Under the pieces are notes generated by a model. The model worked only from the letters and a program-made list of their open reading frames with translations. It did not search any database and was not told the origin of the DNA. Below, piece after piece: positions 26,988 to 36,707 of a stretch of 64,000 nucleotides of DNA (position 1 is its first letter; each line of letters starts with the position of its first letter). A program made the position numbers and the translations under genes. The stretch is taken from the NCBI GenBank assembly GCA_016212515.1, contig JACRFZ010000046.1:1-64000 (forward strand), written 5' to 3'. The stretch comes from Candidatus Melainabacteria bacterium. Its GTDB lineage: Bacteria > Cyanobacteriota > Vampirovibrionia > Obscuribacterales > Obscuribacteraceae.

Positions 26988-27953
26988 TTAAAGTCGTTTG
27001 AGCACGTAGCTTACTGCCGAGGCGGATTTCTCATCCGAATTTTCGGAGGCTGCCGTCATGACCCGCTGAAAGTATTCCCGTGCCTTCTCTCTCCTGCCTA
27101 AGGAGAGTTCTACCCAACCCAGATCTTTAAGGTCTTCAATGAGATCCAGGTCTTGTTTGCCTGCCTCTTTGTAATATTCCTGTGCCTTTTCCAGAGCTAC
27201 CACGGCTTTGTCTGGCTGACTCATCTGCAACCAAGAGAAGCCTATTTGTTGATATGCCTTGGCCAGGTCCTGTTTATCACCAAGTTGAGGATCTTTTTCA
27301 TAGATCTTTAGACTTTCCTGGCTGTGTTTCTCAGCTTCTTCCCATTTCTCTTGATACATGAGCACGTCGGCCAGTCGGTAATGGCAGCGGGCCATCAGTT
27401 CTTTCTCCGCCAGGCTTTCAGCCGCTTTCAGGGCTGCTTCCAGATCTTTGAGGGCTTCCTGGTAAGAGCCGTTTTCGCATTTGGCGGCGCCCAGATTGAG
27501 TAAAGTTTCGGCAATATCTTTTGTAACTTTGTCGCCGCTTTCTTTTTTCCTTAACTCCAGTACTTCTTTGAAGAGGCGCTGGGCGGAGCCGGGACGGTTT
27601 TGATCTTCAAGATAGATGGTGCCCAGTTTGTTGGAGCACTCTATATATTGTTTCTTGTCGGTAAAGCCCCGGCTAAGCGGGCGCATGGCCTCGAGAATAC
27701 CGGCGGCGGCTTCCGCCTCGCCGTCATCCTTGGCTGCCTGGGCAGCCTCTTCCATAAAGGAATAGACTTCCTGGGGGCTGTTTTTGTCATTCAGCTTGTG
27801 GGTCATGTTTTCCCTGGAGTGGCTGACTCCCTGCCGCTCGCTCTCTGATGCCACATAGACGATGGAGGCGATTAGCCCCAGGGTGAGGAGCAGACCGATG
27901 ACGATAATGCTTATAAGGATTGGTTTATTCATGACGCTACTTAAGTATCGCAC
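26988..27953 (-). CDS. Membrane-anchored TPR protein
   Basis: A 321-residue protein. One N-terminal membrane helix (PILISIIVIGLLLTLGLIAS) is followed by about five TPR units (e.g. ETLLNLGAAKCENGSYQEAL; ARCHYRLADVLMYQEKWEEA; AYQQIGFSWLQMSQPDKAV). TPR domains are protein-binding scaffolds. The GTG start has a weak GGCGG upstream; an ATG at 27932 starting just before the helix is an alternative. It is first in a TPR-kinase-kinase operon (38 nt to the first kinase), so it may recruit substrates or sense partners for the kinases (inference). Confidence 0.85.
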   Translation of the reverse strand: MRYLSSVMNKPILISIIVIGLLLTLGLIASIVYVASESERQGVSHSRENMTHKLNDKNSPQEVYSFMEEAAQAAKDDGEAEAAAGILEAMRPLSRGFTDKKQYIECSNKLGTIYLEDQNRPGSAQRLFKEVLELRKKESGDKVTKDIAETLLNLGAAKCENGSYQEALKDLEAALKAAESLAEKELMARCHYRLADVLMYQEKWEEAEKHSQESLKIYEKDPQLGDKQDLAKAYQQIGFSWLQMSQPDKAVVALEKAQEYYKEAGKQDLDLIEDLKDLGWVELSLGRREKAREYFQRVMTAASENSDEKSASAVSYVLKRL

Positions 27954-28479
27954 CAGAATCCGCCTGTGAAATCGCCTGAAAGTCTCTTAAAATCCCTTTC
28001 TTAAGGAATTGTTGTGACTGCCTGATTGCTGCCGATTCCTTCTCGATCCTCTCCTGACAAGCCTGGCTTAGTGTTGCGGTTGTTAACGAGTCGGTCGTTT
28101 TCCTGAAATTATCTGCTTCTCCCGGCTTGACCCTTGAAAGGCTTAATTGGTGGGAGTCTCCAAGCATCGCCCGGCGAACTTGTCAATGATGGCGGTGCTT
28201 GGAAACTAAAGGTGAGATAAATTTACTCTGGACGTCTATGCCTTATATGTACAATGTGTGGTTCGTTCGCCGGAACGGTCATCCCGTGCCGCCCTCGATT
28301 ATAAGACGCGCTTAATGCGAGTTGAGCAGCGTTCTAAGCGAGGACCAAATGGGATGGAAGTTACCGTCGTGCGGTATCTCGCGCTTGTATCAATGATATT
28401 GAGTCGATATAGAGCGCAAGGTGGCTGGTGAAGCAACTAAAACGACGTTCTACTGAAGAACCAGGGAGTGACTGACGAG
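27954..28479. other. Intergenic region and leader of the ribosomal cluster
   Basis: This region separates the divergent TPR-kinase unit and rpsJ. A candidate rightward -10 (TACAAT at 28250-28255) has only a weak -35 (CTGGAC at 28228). A second TATAAG lies near 28300. A leftward 76-codon frame (28167-27937) overlaps the TPR gene start and has no support. An S10-operon leader is expected here, but I cannot define an L4-binding structure by eye. Confidence 0.4.
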
Positions 28480-28833
28480 ATGGCACGTGCCAAAAACCAA
28501 AAGACCGAGGGTGCACAGGGTTCCGCCAAAGTGCAACGGATAAGGATTCGACTGAAGTCTTATGACCATAGACTTCTCGATAAGTCTTCCGATCAGATTG
28601 TCGACACCGCCAAGAGAACTGGCGCCACCGTTTGCGGACCGGTGCCGCTGCCGACAAGAAAGCGCATCTATTGCGTATTGCGTTCACCCCACGTCGACAA
28701 GAAATCACGTGAGCACTTCGAAATAAGAGTGCACAAAAGATTGATCGACATCAACGATCCCACACCCACCACCGCCGATGCGCTCATGCGTCTTGATCTG
28801 CCGGCTGGTGTGGACATTGAAGTAAAGCTCTAA
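28480..28833 (+). CDS. rpsJ: Ribosomal protein uS10
   Basis: S10 of the 30S subunit, which also joins transcription antitermination as NusE. The core [14 protein letters not shown] and the loop [21 protein letters not shown] are intact. I chose the ATG at 28480 (117 residues): GGGAG lies 11 nt upstream, whereas the GTG at 28468 would abut that site. A 14-residue Lys/Gln/Gly-rich N-terminal extension is present. It is the first gene of the cluster. Confidence 0.96.
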   Translation: MARAKNQKTEGAQGSAKVQRIRIRLKSYDHRLLDKSSDQIVDTAKRTGATVCGPVPLPTRKRIYCVLRSPHVDKKSREHFEIRVHKRLIDINDPTPTTADALMRLDLPAGVDIEVKL

Positions 28834-28852
28834 TTCCAAAGGACCTCAGACG

Positions 28853-29491
28853 ATGACATTAGGCGTAATGGGCAAAAAAGTTGGGATGACTCAGGTGTTC
28901 GACGAGAACGGCCTGGCTGTTCCCGTGACCGTGGTCAAACTGGGCGAGAATATCGTCACCGACGTTAAGACCAAGGACAAAAATGGTTACGAAGCCGTGC
29001 AAGTTGGCGGCTTTGCCGTTGCCGAGAAAAAGCTGAACAAGCCTGAACTCGGTAACTTCAAAAAGAGAGAGCTCAGCCCGCTCAAGCCTCTCAAAGAGTA
29101 CAGAATTGAAAACAGCGGCGCCTACACTGTCGGCGAAGCTCTTAAGGTAGCTGAAATGCTCACCGTCGGCATGCGTGTCGATGTGCGCGGTAAGTCTATC
29201 GGTAAAGGCTTCCAGGGCACTATCAAGCGCTACAACGCTGGTCGCGGACCGATGAGCCATGGTTCTAAATTCCACCGTTCAATGGGTTCGATTGGCGCCG
29301 GCACAACCCCCGGTCGTGTCGTTCGCGGTCTTCATATGCCTGGTCACATGGGTGATGAAAACGTATGCGCCCGCCACATCAAAGTGGTGCGTGTAGACGT
29401 CGAGAAAGGCCTCCTCCTCGTCAAGGGTTCTATCCCTGGCGTAGACGGGGGTCTTGTTGTTGTCACCCCTTCCAAATCCAAGTGGAACTAA
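28853..29491 (+). CDS. rplC: Ribosomal protein uL3
   Basis: L3 binds near the 3' end of 23S rRNA and shapes the peptidyl transferase area. The 212 residues match the family. GVMGKKVGMTQVFDENG starts the fold, and the conserved loop GSKFHRSMGSIGAGTTPGRV is complete. An AAAGGA ribosome site precedes the ATG. Confidence 0.98.
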   Translation: MTLGVMGKKVGMTQVFDENGLAVPVTVVKLGENIVTDVKTKDKNGYEAVQVGGFAVAEKKLNKPELGNFKKRELSPLKPLKEYRIENSGAYTVGEALKVAEMLTVGMRVDVRGKSIGKGFQGTIKRYNAGRGPMSHGSKFHRSMGSIGAGTTPGRVVRGLHMPGHMGDENVCARHIKVVRVDVEKGLLLVKGSIPGVDGGLVVVTPSKSKWN

Positions 29492-29513
29492 CCTGTTTTA
29501 AGAGAGAAGAAAA

Positions 29514-30341
29514 ATGACATCCGCGCAAGTAGTAGATCTCAAAGGTAAGAAGCTCAGCGACATCCAACTCGCTGACGAAGTCTTCGCCATCGAGCCGAAC
29601 ATGGGTGTATTGCACACCGCTCTGGTCAGACAGCTCGCTAACGCTAGAAGAGGCAATGCTTCTACCAAAACCCGCTCCGAAGTTTCCGGCGGCGGTCGCA
29701 AGCCCTGGCGCCAGAAAGGCACCGGCCGCGCTCGCGCCGGCTCGATCCGCTCCCCTCTGTGGGCTGGTGGCGGTGTGACCTTCGGTCCCAAGCCGCGTGA
29801 CTATTCCATCTCTATGCCCAAGAAGATGAGAGTGCTGGCACTCAAATCCGCTCTTGCCGCACGGGCTGAAAACCTTGTCGTCGTACAAGATTTCGACAAC
29901 CTCAAGGAAGCCAAAACCAAGCAGTTCCATCAGGTTCTCAAAGACCTCGGTCTTTGCGACAAGAAAGTTCTGGTTGTCCTGGACTATGCCTGTGATGCTT
30001 GCAAGCGCGTTGAGCTTGCTGCTCGCAACATCGAGAACTTGAAAGTTATTCGTTCATCCAATTTGAACGTAAAAGATTTGCTTCACCATGATGTGGTGCT
30101 CACCAATGCTCGTACCCTCGAGGCTATCAATGATCGCTTCAAGAAGAGTACGGAAGAAGGCGCACCGGAGAAGGTGAAGGCTGCCAAAGCTCCTAAAGCC
30201 GAAAAGGCTGCCGAGCCTAAAGCAGAGAAAGCTCCTGCCAAGGAGAAAGCCGCTGCCCCCAAGAAAGCTGCTCCTAAGAAAGCCGCTGCCGAGGAAGGTG
30301 CCGCTAAGAAGACCACCCGCTCGACTAAGAAGGACGCCTAA
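29514..30341 (+). CDS. rplD: Ribosomal protein uL4 with Ala/Lys/Pro-rich C-terminal extension
   Basis: L4 lines the nascent peptide tunnel and, in enterobacteria, represses its own operon. The core (residues 1-210) holds the tunnel loop with GGGRKPWRQKGTGRARAGS and ends in a normal L4 fold. An extra tail of about 60 residues, rich in Ala, Lys, Pro and Glu (units such as KAPKAEKA), follows; the usual length is about 205. The tail resembles histone H1-like disordered tails. Its codons match its neighbours, so no sign of transfer is seen. Confidence 0.97.
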   Translation: MTSAQVVDLKGKKLSDIQLADEVFAIEPNMGVLHTALVRQLANARRGNASTKTRSEVSGGGRKPWRQKGTGRARAGSIRSPLWAGGGVTFGPKPRDYSISMPKKMRVLALKSALAARAENLVVVQDFDNLKEAKTKQFHQVLKDLGLCDKKVLVVLDYACDACKRVELAARNIENLKVIRSSNLNVKDLLHHDVVLTNARTLEAINDRFKKSTEEGAPEKVKAAKAPKAEKAAEPKAEKAPAKEKAAAPKKAAPKKAAAEEGAAKKTTRSTKKDA

Positions 30342-30344
30342 GCG

Positions 30345-30650
30345 ATGAATAAAAGACATTCTCAAATCATCTTACGTCCTCTGATCACGGAGAAATCCGC
30401 CGCTCAGATGGAAAAGGGACAGTACACCTTCGAAGTCGCTAAGAATGCCAACAAGGTGGAAATCGCCCAGGCGCTCGAACAAATTCTCAAGGAACTCTAT
30501 CCGAAGTCCAAGAGCGAGATCGTCTCGGTAAATACATCTGCTATCCGCGGTCGCTTCAGAAGAAGCAAGCGTCATGGACGCTTCCCCAAAGATAGCAAAA
30601 AAGCGATTGTCACCATCGCCGGTGATCCGCTTGAGCTCTTCAGCGCCTGA
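30345..30650 (+). CDS. rplW: Ribosomal protein uL23
   Basis: L23 surrounds the tunnel exit and is the docking site for trigger factor and SRP. The 101 residues match the family, with the hallmark ILRPLITEKSAAQMEKGQYTF at the start (split here only by length rules of description) and a basic loop RFRRSKRHGRF. It starts 3 nt after the rplD stop. Confidence 0.97.
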   Translation: MNKRHSQIILRPLITEKSAAQMEKGQYTFEVAKNANKVEIAQALEQILKELYPKSKSEIVSVNTSAIRGRFRRSKRHGRFPKDSKKAIVTIAGDPLELFSA

Positions 30651-30723
30651 AGCTGATTCAGCGTTGAATCTGTAAAAGAGCTCCACAGTTAAGGGAAAAC
30701 GAAGGCTAATAAGGAAAGAGAAA

Positions 30724-31554
30724 ATGCCTACCCGCAAAGTGAATCCAACATCAGCAGGACGAAGGAATATGTCGCTGGCCGATTTTTCGGACATCACGAC
30801 AGATAAACCAGAGAAAAGCCTGCTGCGTCCGAAGAAATCCACTGGTGGTCGTAACAACCAGGGACGTTTGACCGTCAGACATAAAGGCGGCGGTCACAAG
30901 AAAGCCTATCGCGTCATTGATTTCAAACGCGACAAGCATGACGTTCCCGGTGTCATCACAACCGTTGAATACGATCCCAACCGCAACTGCCGCATCTCCC
31001 TGGTGCAATATGCCGACGGTGAGAAGCGCTACATCCTTTCACCTCTCGGCGTCAAGGTCGGCGACAAAGTAATGTCCGGACCGGCTGCCGAGATCAAAAA
31101 CGGTAACGCCTTGCCGTTGCGCGCCATTCCTCTGGGTACCATGGTCCACAACGTGGAACTGACCCTGGGCAAGGGCGGTCAGCTCGGAAGATCTGCCGGA
31201 GCTCAAATCCAGCTTCTCGCCAAAGAAGGCAAATACGCAACCCTGCGTCTGCCCTCCGGCGAAATGCGTATGGTGCACATGGAGTGCATGGCCACCGTTG
31301 GTCAGCTCGGAAACCCCGATGCCAAAAACTTGCGCCTCGGTAAAGCCGGTCGCAAACGTTGGATGGGTATCAAGCCCGCCAACCGTGGTGTTGTTATGAA
31401 CGCTGTTGACCACCCGCATGGCGGCGGCGAAGGCAAGTCGCCAATCGGCGGTAAGCCGCAAACTCCTTGGGGCAAGCCGGCAATGGGTTACAAGACCCGT
31501 CGCGGTAAGAGCTATACCTCGGATCGTTTCATCGTCAAGCGCAGAACCAAGTAG
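30724..31554 (+). CDS. rplB: Ribosomal protein uL2
   Basis: L2 is a core 23S-binding protein needed for subunit joining and peptide bond formation. The 276 residues match the family. The C-terminal loop [19 protein letters not shown] carries the conserved histidine (His in HPHGGGE). The 73-nt gap after rplW is longer than most in the cluster. Confidence 0.98.
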   Translation: MPTRKVNPTSAGRRNMSLADFSDITTDKPEKSLLRPKKSTGGRNNQGRLTVRHKGGGHKKAYRVIDFKRDKHDVPGVITTVEYDPNRNCRISLVQYADGEKRYILSPLGVKVGDKVMSGPAAEIKNGNALPLRAIPLGTMVHNVELTLGKGGQLGRSAGAQIQLLAKEGKYATLRLPSGEMRMVHMECMATVGQLGNPDAKNLRLGKAGRKRWMGIKPANRGVVMNAVDHPHGGGEGKSPIGGKPQTPWGKPAMGYKTRRGKSYTSDRFIVKRRTK

Positions 31555-31563
31555 GAGGATACT

Positions 31564-31845
31564 GTGTCTCGATCGCTTAAAAAGGGACCATTCGTTCATC
31601 CCTCTCTCGTCAAAAAAGTCGAGGAGATGAATAAGAAGGGCGACAAACGCGTCATCAAATCCTGGTCGCGCTCATCAATGATCGTGCCTGAAATGATTGG
31701 TCACACCATCGCTGTTTATAACGGCCGCAAGCATGTGCCCGTCTATATCACGGAGCAGATGATCGGTCATCGTCTCGGTGAGTTTGCCCTCACCAGACAT
31801 TTCAAAGGTCACGCCGGCGGTGATAAGACTGCCAAGAGGGGTTAA
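31564..31845 (+). CDS. rpsS: Ribosomal protein uS19
   Basis: S19 sits in the 30S head and pairs with S13. The 93 residues match the family, starting [14 protein letters not shown] and ending with [12 protein letters not shown]. The start codon is GTG, placed after a full AGGAGG site. Confidence 0.97.
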   Translation: MSRSLKKGPFVHPSLVKKVEEMNKKGDKRVIKSWSRSSMIVPEMIGHTIAVYNGRKHVPVYITEQMIGHRLGEFALTRHFKGHAGGDKTAKRG

Positions 31846-31850
31846 GTCTC

Positions 31851-32198
31851 ATGGAAAGCAAAGTTTGCGCCAAATGGATTCGCATGTCACCGCGTAAAGT
31901 GCGACGTGTAGTGAATGAAATTCGCGGCAAAGAAGTGGGCAAAGCTCGCGTCATGCTGAGATTTATGCCTTATGAAGCGGCTCGTGTTGTAGAAAAACTG
32001 CTGCACTCCGCCGTCTCCAACCTTGTGCACTCCGAACAAAATCCGGTCTCCGAAGGGGAAGCGGACAAGTTCAAAGTGGTAGAGGCTTTCTGCGACCAGG
32101 GTCCGACCCAGGAACGCTTCCAGCCTCGCGCCAGAGGTCGGGCATACCCGATCTTGAAGCGCACCAGCCATATCACTCTCAAACTGTCCGATATTTAG
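31851..32198 (+). CDS. rplV: Ribosomal protein uL22
   Basis: L22 lines the peptide tunnel with L4. Of normal length (115 residues). The family start WIRMSPRKVRRVVNEIRGK and the tunnel hairpin tip PRARGRAYPILKRTSHI are intact. It starts 5 nt after rpsS. Confidence 0.97.
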   Translation: MESKVCAKWIRMSPRKVRRVVNEIRGKEVGKARVMLRFMPYEAARVVEKLLHSAVSNLVHSEQNPVSEGEADKFKVVEAFCDQGPTQERFQPRARGRAYPILKRTSHITLKLSDI

Positions 32199-32239
32199 TC
32201 AGTCACCGGTAAGCATCTTATTTAAGAGGAGCTAGTAAG

Positions 32240-32989
32240 TTGGGTCAGAAAGTAAATCCTGTAGGTTTCCGCGTCGGTATTCACCGGGGCTGGTCTTCCA
32301 ATTGGTTCGTTAATAAGAAGGATGTTGCTCCCCTTATCGAAGAGGACCACAGACTGAGAACCTTCCTTAAGAAGGAACTGTCTGGAGCCGGTGTATCGAA
32401 AGTCGATATCTCCAGGAAAGCCGATCAAATTCAAATCGAGATCTTCACCGCTCGCCCCGGCGTAGTCGTAGGTAAAGGTGGAGCCGGTATCGAGACATTG
32501 AGCCAGAAAATTCGCTCCATGCTCAATCGCACCGGACTCGATGTCAAAATCAGTATTCTTGAAGTCAACCGCGTTGATCTGGAAGCTAAGCTGGTGGCTG
32601 AGTCCATCGCCCAGCAGTTGGAAAAACGTGTGGCATTCCGCCGCGCCATGAAGCAAGCCATGCAACGTTGTATGCGTGCTGGTGCCGTGGGCGTCAAGAT
32701 CATGGTAGCCGGTCGTTTAGGTGGTGCTGAAATCGCTCGTACCGAGTGGGCCAAGGAAGGTCGTATTCCGTTGCAGACTCTGCGCGCCGACATCGACTAC
32801 GCCACTGCCGAAGCTTCCACTCTAATGGGTATCATCGGCGTCAAAGTCTGGGTTTTCAGAGGTGAACTCGAGCCCGGTCAATGGTCGCCTCCCAACATCA
32901 AATCGCAATCTGAGCGTTCCCAAGAGGGTCCTCGCGGTGAAGCGAGAGGTCCCGTCAAGTCTGGTCGTAGATCCAGGAAGGCAGGTTAA
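32240..32989 (+). CDS. rpsC: Ribosomal protein uS3
   Basis: S3 forms part of the mRNA entry channel. It starts with TTG after GAGGAG. The KH domain ([14 protein letters not shown]) and the C-terminal domain ([23 protein letters not shown], key Arg/Lys kept) are complete. A basic, Ser/Arg/Gly-rich tail of about 35 residues closes the 249-residue chain, longer than the E. coli protein (233). Confidence 0.97.
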   Translation: MGQKVNPVGFRVGIHRGWSSNWFVNKKDVAPLIEEDHRLRTFLKKELSGAGVSKVDISRKADQIQIEIFTARPGVVVGKGGAGIETLSQKIRSMLNRTGLDVKISILEVNRVDLEAKLVAESIAQQLEKRVAFRRAMKQAMQRCMRAGAVGVKIMVAGRLGGAEIARTEWAKEGRIPLQTLRADIDYATAEASTLMGIIGVKVWVFRGELEPGQWSPPNIKSQSERSQEGPRGEARGPVKSGRRSRKAG

Positions 32990-32994
32990 GAACA

Positions 32995-33417
32995 ATGCTA
33001 ATGCCCAAGCGAACCAAATATCGCAAGCATCAGCGTGGCAGGATGTGTGGCGCTGAATCGAGAGGCGTCGAGGTGCAATTCGGTGATTACGGACTGCAGG
33101 TCCTGGAGCCCGCCTGGATTACCTCACGTCAGATTGAAGCCGCTCGTAAAGCCATGGTGAGAAGTGTGAGACGTGGCGGAAAGATGTGGATTCGAGTATT
33201 CCCGGACAAATCAGTCAGCAAAAAGCCGGCTGAAACCCGTATGGGATCCGGAAAAGGCAACCCTGAATTCTGGGTAGCTGTGGTTAAGACCGGACGGGTC
33301 ATGTTCGAAATGTCTGGTGTGGCTCAAAAAGATGCCCATCACGCTCTCGAACTGGCTGCTCAGAAATTGCCGGTCAAGTGTCGTGTTGTCGAAAGACACG
33401 CCGGAGGTGCCAAATGA
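32995..33417 (+). CDS. rplP: Ribosomal protein uL16
   Basis: L16 helps organise the A site and CCA-end binding. Its 140 residues match the family, with [15 protein letters not shown] at the start and the conserved [13 protein letters not shown] loop. Two ATGs (32995 and 33001) are possible; neither has a strong ribosome site. Its stop overlaps the rpmC start (ATGA). Confidence 0.97.
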   Translation: MLMPKRTKYRKHQRGRMCGAESRGVEVQFGDYGLQVLEPAWITSRQIEAARKAMVRSVRRGGKMWIRVFPDKSVSKKPAETRMGSGKGNPEFWVAVVKTGRVMFEMSGVAQKDAHHALELAAQKLPVKCRVVERHAGGAK

Positions 33418-33611
33418 AGGTGAAGGAAATGAGAGAGCTCTCCAAAGAAGAGCTCGCGGGTCGCATTGATGAGACCAGAAAGGGTCTTGTGGAAATGAGA
33501 TTCCAACTGGCTTTGAGAAAGCTGGAGAATCCCGCCAAACTCAGAACCACAAGAAAAGAACTGGCGCAGATGCTGACAGTTCTCACCGAAAAAGAAGCCG
33601 TCAAAGGCTAG
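33414..33611 (+). CDS. rpmC: Ribosomal protein uL29
   Basis: L29 is a small helical-hairpin protein near the tunnel exit next to L23. The correct start is the ATG at 33414, inside the rplP stop (ATGA), which gives 65 residues beginning [11 protein letters not shown] longer open frame from 33378 overlaps rplP and is not credible. The second helix [15 protein letters not shown] is typical. Confidence 0.96.
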   Translation: MKVKEMRELSKEELAGRIDETRKGLVEMRFQLALRKLENPAKLRTTRKELAQMLTVLTEKEAVKG

Positions 33612-33669
33612 ATCCACAAAAGATCAAAAGACGAGTTTGTAAGAAAGCAAAGGCTAAGGGGTCGAGAAA

Positions 33670-33945
33670 ATGCCAAAGAAGGTATTAGTCGGAAAGGTTG
33701 TATCCAACAAAATGGAGAAGACAGTTGTAGTGGCTGTCGAGAACCGTTTCCCGCACCGTAAGTATGAGAAACAAATGGTCGAGACACGCAAGTTCAAGGC
33801 CCATGACCCCGAGAACAAGTGTCAGATGGGTGATGTGGTGCGCATTGAAGAGTGTCCTCCCATTTCCCGTGATAAGAAATGGCAAGTGATTGAGATTACC
33901 GGTCACTCCATTTCCAACGCTGCAAGTGAGGTGTCCAGCCAATGA
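33670..33945 (+). CDS. rpsQ: Ribosomal protein uS17
   Basis: S17 is an OB-fold primary 16S-binding protein. The 91 residues match the family: [17 protein letters not shown], then the loop [22 protein letters not shown]. Its stop overlaps rplN by 4 nt (ATGA). Confidence 0.97.
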   Translation: MPKKVLVGKVVSNKMEKTVVVAVENRFPHRKYEKQMVETRKFKAHDPENKCQMGDVVRIEECPPISRDKKWQVIEITGHSISNAASEVSSQ

Positions 33946-34310
33946 TTCAGCCACAGACAAGACTGACCTGCGCAGACAACACCGGAGCTCGTGAGCTCAT
34001 GTGTATCCGCGTCCTGGGCGGCTCCAACAAGAGATACGCTTCCGTCGGCGACGTCATCGTTGCTGCCGTTAAAGATGCTCTACCCAACATGCCCGTCAAA
34101 AAATCAGATGTGGTGCGCTGTGTGGTAGTGCGCGTCAGAAATCATGTCAGCCGTCCCGACGGCTCCACAATTAGATTCGACGACAATGCCGCCGTCATCG
34201 TTCAGAAAGACGGCAATCCTAAAGGTACCCGCGTCTTCGGACCGATTGCGCGTGAACTGAGGGATAAGAACTTCACCAAGATCATTTCGCTGGCTCCGGA
34301 GGTGCTCTAA
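33942..34310 (+). CDS. rplN: Ribosomal protein uL14
   Basis: L14 lies at the subunit interface and binds the silencing factor RsfS and IF2/EF-G surroundings. It has 122 residues, as usual, with [20 protein letters not shown] at the start and the basic tail [23 protein letters not shown]. Coupled to rpsQ. Confidence 0.98.
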   Translation: MIQPQTRLTCADNTGARELMCIRVLGGSNKRYASVGDVIVAAVKDALPNMPVKKSDVVRCVVVRVRNHVSRPDGSTIRFDDNAAVIVQKDGNPKGTRVFGPIARELRDKNFTKIISLAPEVL

Positions 34311-34312
34311 AA

Positions 34313-34768
34313 ATGACCGCCAACCCTAATGGATCTGGTAAATCGAAAAGATTCACCAACTCCGCCATCAAAACCAAAGTAAAGATGGGCAATAAAGTGG
34401 TTGTCTCCCGCGCCCTCGTTAAGCCGGCAGCCACCAACCTGGTGCCCCATGTGCACGTCAAGCGCGGCGACCTTGTTATGGTCATCTCCGGTTGCCGTAC
34501 TCGCACCAAGAAAGACGGCACCAAGCTGGAAGGTGACAGAGGCAAGATCGGCAAAGTCCTGAAAGTATTTCCCAAGACCGGCAAAATTGTCGTCGAAGGC
34601 GTAAACATTCAGACCCGCCACGAAAAGTCCAAGGCTGCTTACGGCGGCAAAGCCGGCGGCATCGTCCAGGAAGAAGCGCCCATTTTCGCTTCCAAAGTGA
34701 TGCTCTACTCGAATGAGAAGAAGAAGCCGGTAAGAGCTGAAGCTCGCAAAACTCTCGGTCTCGAATAA
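34313..34768 (+). CDS. rplX: Ribosomal protein uL24 with long N-terminal extension
   Basis: L24 is an assembly initiator near the tunnel exit. The KOW motif begins near residue 50 (VKRGDLVMVISG), so there is an extra N-terminal part of about 45 residues, and the KOW loop has an insertion (KKDGTKLEGD). At 151 residues it is longer than the usual 100-120. The ATG at 34313 follows GGAGG by 10 nt, which supports the long form over the internal ATG at 34385. Confidence 0.95.
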   Translation: MTANPNGSGKSKRFTNSAIKTKVKMGNKVVVSRALVKPAATNLVPHVHVKRGDLVMVISGCRTRTKKDGTKLEGDRGKIGKVLKVFPKTGKIVVEGVNIQTRHEKSKAAYGGKAGGIVQEEAPIFASKVMLYSNEKKKPVRAEARKTLGLE

Positions 34769-34845
34769 AGACCATCAGGAACTAGATAAAGAACTAGACG
34801 TGAAGACGACAAAGACCGTCTTCAAAAATAAACAGGAAAAGAGAA

Positions 34846-35385
34846 ATGCTCGACATTAAAGACAGTTACGAGAAGCAAGTCAGACCCCATCTGACCAAGC
34901 AATTCGGCTATACGAACAACATGCAAGTGCCTCGCGTAGTCAAAGTTGTAATCAATATGGGTCTTGGTGAAGCTGCCAACAACGCCAAAGCCATCGACAG
35001 CGGCGTGAAGGAATTGGCTACCATTGCCGGTCAGAAGCCCGTTGTCAATCGTGCCCGTAAATCCATCGCTACCTTCAAATTGAGAAAAGGTCAGCCGGTT
35101 GGAGCTTCGGTCACCCTGCGCGGTAAGCGCATGTATGACTTCCTGGCCAAACTCATTCACGTGGCTTTGCCCCGTATCCGCGATTTCCGCGGTTTGTCTT
35201 CCCGTTCTTTTGATGGCCGCGGTAACTTCTCCGTCGGTATCAAGGAGCAGCTCATTTTCCCTGAGATCAACTATGAGCAGATTGATGCGGTGAGAGGCAT
35301 GGATATTTCCATCGTCACCACCGCTCGCACCGACCAGGAAGCCCATGCTCTTCTGGCGGCGATGGGAATGCCCTTCAAGAAGTAA
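34846..35385 (+). CDS. rplE: Ribosomal protein uL5
   Basis: L5 binds 5S rRNA and contacts the P-site tRNA and S13. It has 179 residues of normal family sequence: [37 protein letters not shown] and [20 protein letters not shown] 77-nt gap precedes it, and GGAAAAG lies just before the ATG. Confidence 0.97.
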   Translation: MLDIKDSYEKQVRPHLTKQFGYTNNMQVPRVVKVVINMGLGEAANNAKAIDSGVKELATIAGQKPVVNRARKSIATFKLRKGQPVGASVTLRGKRMYDFLAKLIHVALPRIRDFRGLSSRSFDGRGNFSVGIKEQLIFPEINYEQIDAVRGMDISIVTTARTDQEAHALLAAMGMPFKK

Positions 35386-35446
35386 GTTTTTCTGTAGTCA
35401 GTAACCAAGATAATCGGAAAGAAGTCCAAGGAGAGGAAAGCACAAC

Positions 35447-35653
35447 GTGGCTAAAACATCCATGATTGACAAGGAGCACAAGCGCCAGGTAGAAGCCGCT
35501 AAAGGCAAATACCCTAAAGTGCGCTTGCACAACCGCTGTCGCATTTGCGGTCGTCCGCGCGGTTATTACCGCGATTTCGGACTTTGCCGTCTATGCCTGA
35601 GAAAGATGGCACATGATGGTTTGATCCCTGGACTCACCAAATCTAGCTGGTAG
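35447..35653 (+). CDS. rpsZ: Ribosomal protein uS14, zinc-binding type Z
   Basis: The small S14 form: two CxxC pairs (CRICG and CRLCL) around the PRGYYRDFG turn bind one zinc. The 68 residues are close to the usual 61 of this form, compared with about 100 for the zinc-free form. The start is GTG, after AAGGAGAGG. Confidence 0.96.
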   Translation: MAKTSMIDKEHKRQVEAAKGKYPKVRLHNRCRICGRPRGYYRDFGLCRLCLRKMAHDGLIPGLTKSSW

Positions 35654-35663
35654 GAGATAGCAA

Positions 35664-36065
35664 ATGCCGGTCACAGATCCAATTTCGGACATGTTCACAC
35701 GTATCAGAAACGCTATTCGCGTTCAAGCTTCGGCTGTGGAGATGCCCGCCTCGAAACAAAAAGTGGCAATCGCCGAGCTTCTCCGTCGGGAAGGATTCAT
35801 TTCCTCCTACGAGACCAGAGCTCTCGGTTCGCCGGAACAGCGCATGCGCATCGTACTTAAGTACGGCGGCAAAGGCGAAGTTGTAATTCAGGGCCTGAAG
35901 CGCGTCAGCAAACCCGGTCTCAGGGTTTACAGACAAGCCAAAAGAATGCCCAGAGTTTATGGTGGTCTCGGTATCGCCATTGTCAGCACCAGCCAGGGGT
36001 TGATGACTGACCGTCAGGCTCGCAAGAGCAACCTCGGTGGCGAAGTAGTCGCCGAAGTTTGGTAA
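35664..36065 (+). CDS. rpsH: Ribosomal protein uS8
   Basis: S8 is a primary 16S-binding protein and, in E. coli, the spc-operon repressor. The 133 residues match the family: DPISDMFTRIRNAIR at the start and the binding motif GLGIAIVSTSQGLMTDRQAR at the end. It starts 10 nt after rpsZ. Confidence 0.98.
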   Translation: MPVTDPISDMFTRIRNAIRVQASAVEMPASKQKVAIAELLRREGFISSYETRALGSPEQRMRIVLKYGGKGEVVIQGLKRVSKPGLRVYRQAKRMPRVYGGLGIAIVSTSQGLMTDRQARKSNLGGEVVAEVW

Positions 36066-36077
36066 GGAGTAAGTGAG

Positions 36078-36623
36078 ATGTCTCGTATAGGTAAAGCACC
36101 AATTACAGTGCCGGCCGGTGTGACCGTCCAGATAGCCGAGTCCCAGGTCTCCGTCAAAGGACCCAAGGGCCAGCTTTCCAGACAGTTTCGTCCGGAGCTC
36201 ACCTTCAAGCAAGAAGGCGACAAAATTACAGTCGTCCGCCAGTCGGAAGACAGAACAACCCGCAGCCTGCACGGTTTGACCCGCACCCTCCTGGCCAACA
36301 TGATCAAGGGTGTCTCCACCGGCTTCGAGCGCAACCTCGAAATCGTCGGCGTCGGCTACCGTGCCGCCATGGAAGGCAAGAAGCTGGTAATGCAGCTCGG
36401 CTACTCCCACCCTGTGGAAATTGATCCGCCGGAAGGGACCGCCGTAGCCGTCGGTAAAGGTAACGTCATTACCGTTAGCGGTATCGACAAACAAGCCGTC
36501 GGCGATCTCTGCGCCTTCATCCGCGACAGACGTCCGCCGGAAGTCTACAAAGGTAAGGGTGTCAAATATCAGGGCGAAGTGATTCGTCGTAAAGCCGGTA
36601 AAGCTGCTGGTAAGAAGAAGTAA
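36078..36623 (+). CDS. rplF: Ribosomal protein uL6
   Basis: L6 lies near the factor-binding site. The 181 residues match the family, with [15 protein letters not shown] at the start and the C-terminal signature [20 protein letters not shown]. An AAGGAG site precedes the ATG. Confidence 0.98.
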   Translation: MSRIGKAPITVPAGVTVQIAESQVSVKGPKGQLSRQFRPELTFKQEGDKITVVRQSEDRTTRSLHGLTRTLLANMIKGVSTGFERNLEIVGVGYRAAMEGKKLVMQLGYSHPVEIDPPEGTAVAVGKGNVITVSGIDKQAVGDLCAFIRDRRPPEVYKGKGVKYQGEVIRRKAGKAAGKKK

Positions 36624-36707
36624 GCCGTAACTAAGTCAAGTATCCCTGCGTAATCTCTCTTGAGGTTAGTCGTTGGGAGAAACAAAAGGCAAAAGGACCA
36701 AATCAAA

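Noticed and set aside
27937-28167. Leftward 76-residue open frame before the ribosomal cluster
   Set aside because: It overlaps the TPR gene start in another frame and has no support.
33378-33413. Upstream start of rpmC
   Set aside because: Lies inside rplP in another frame; the ATGA overlap start matches the family N-terminus.
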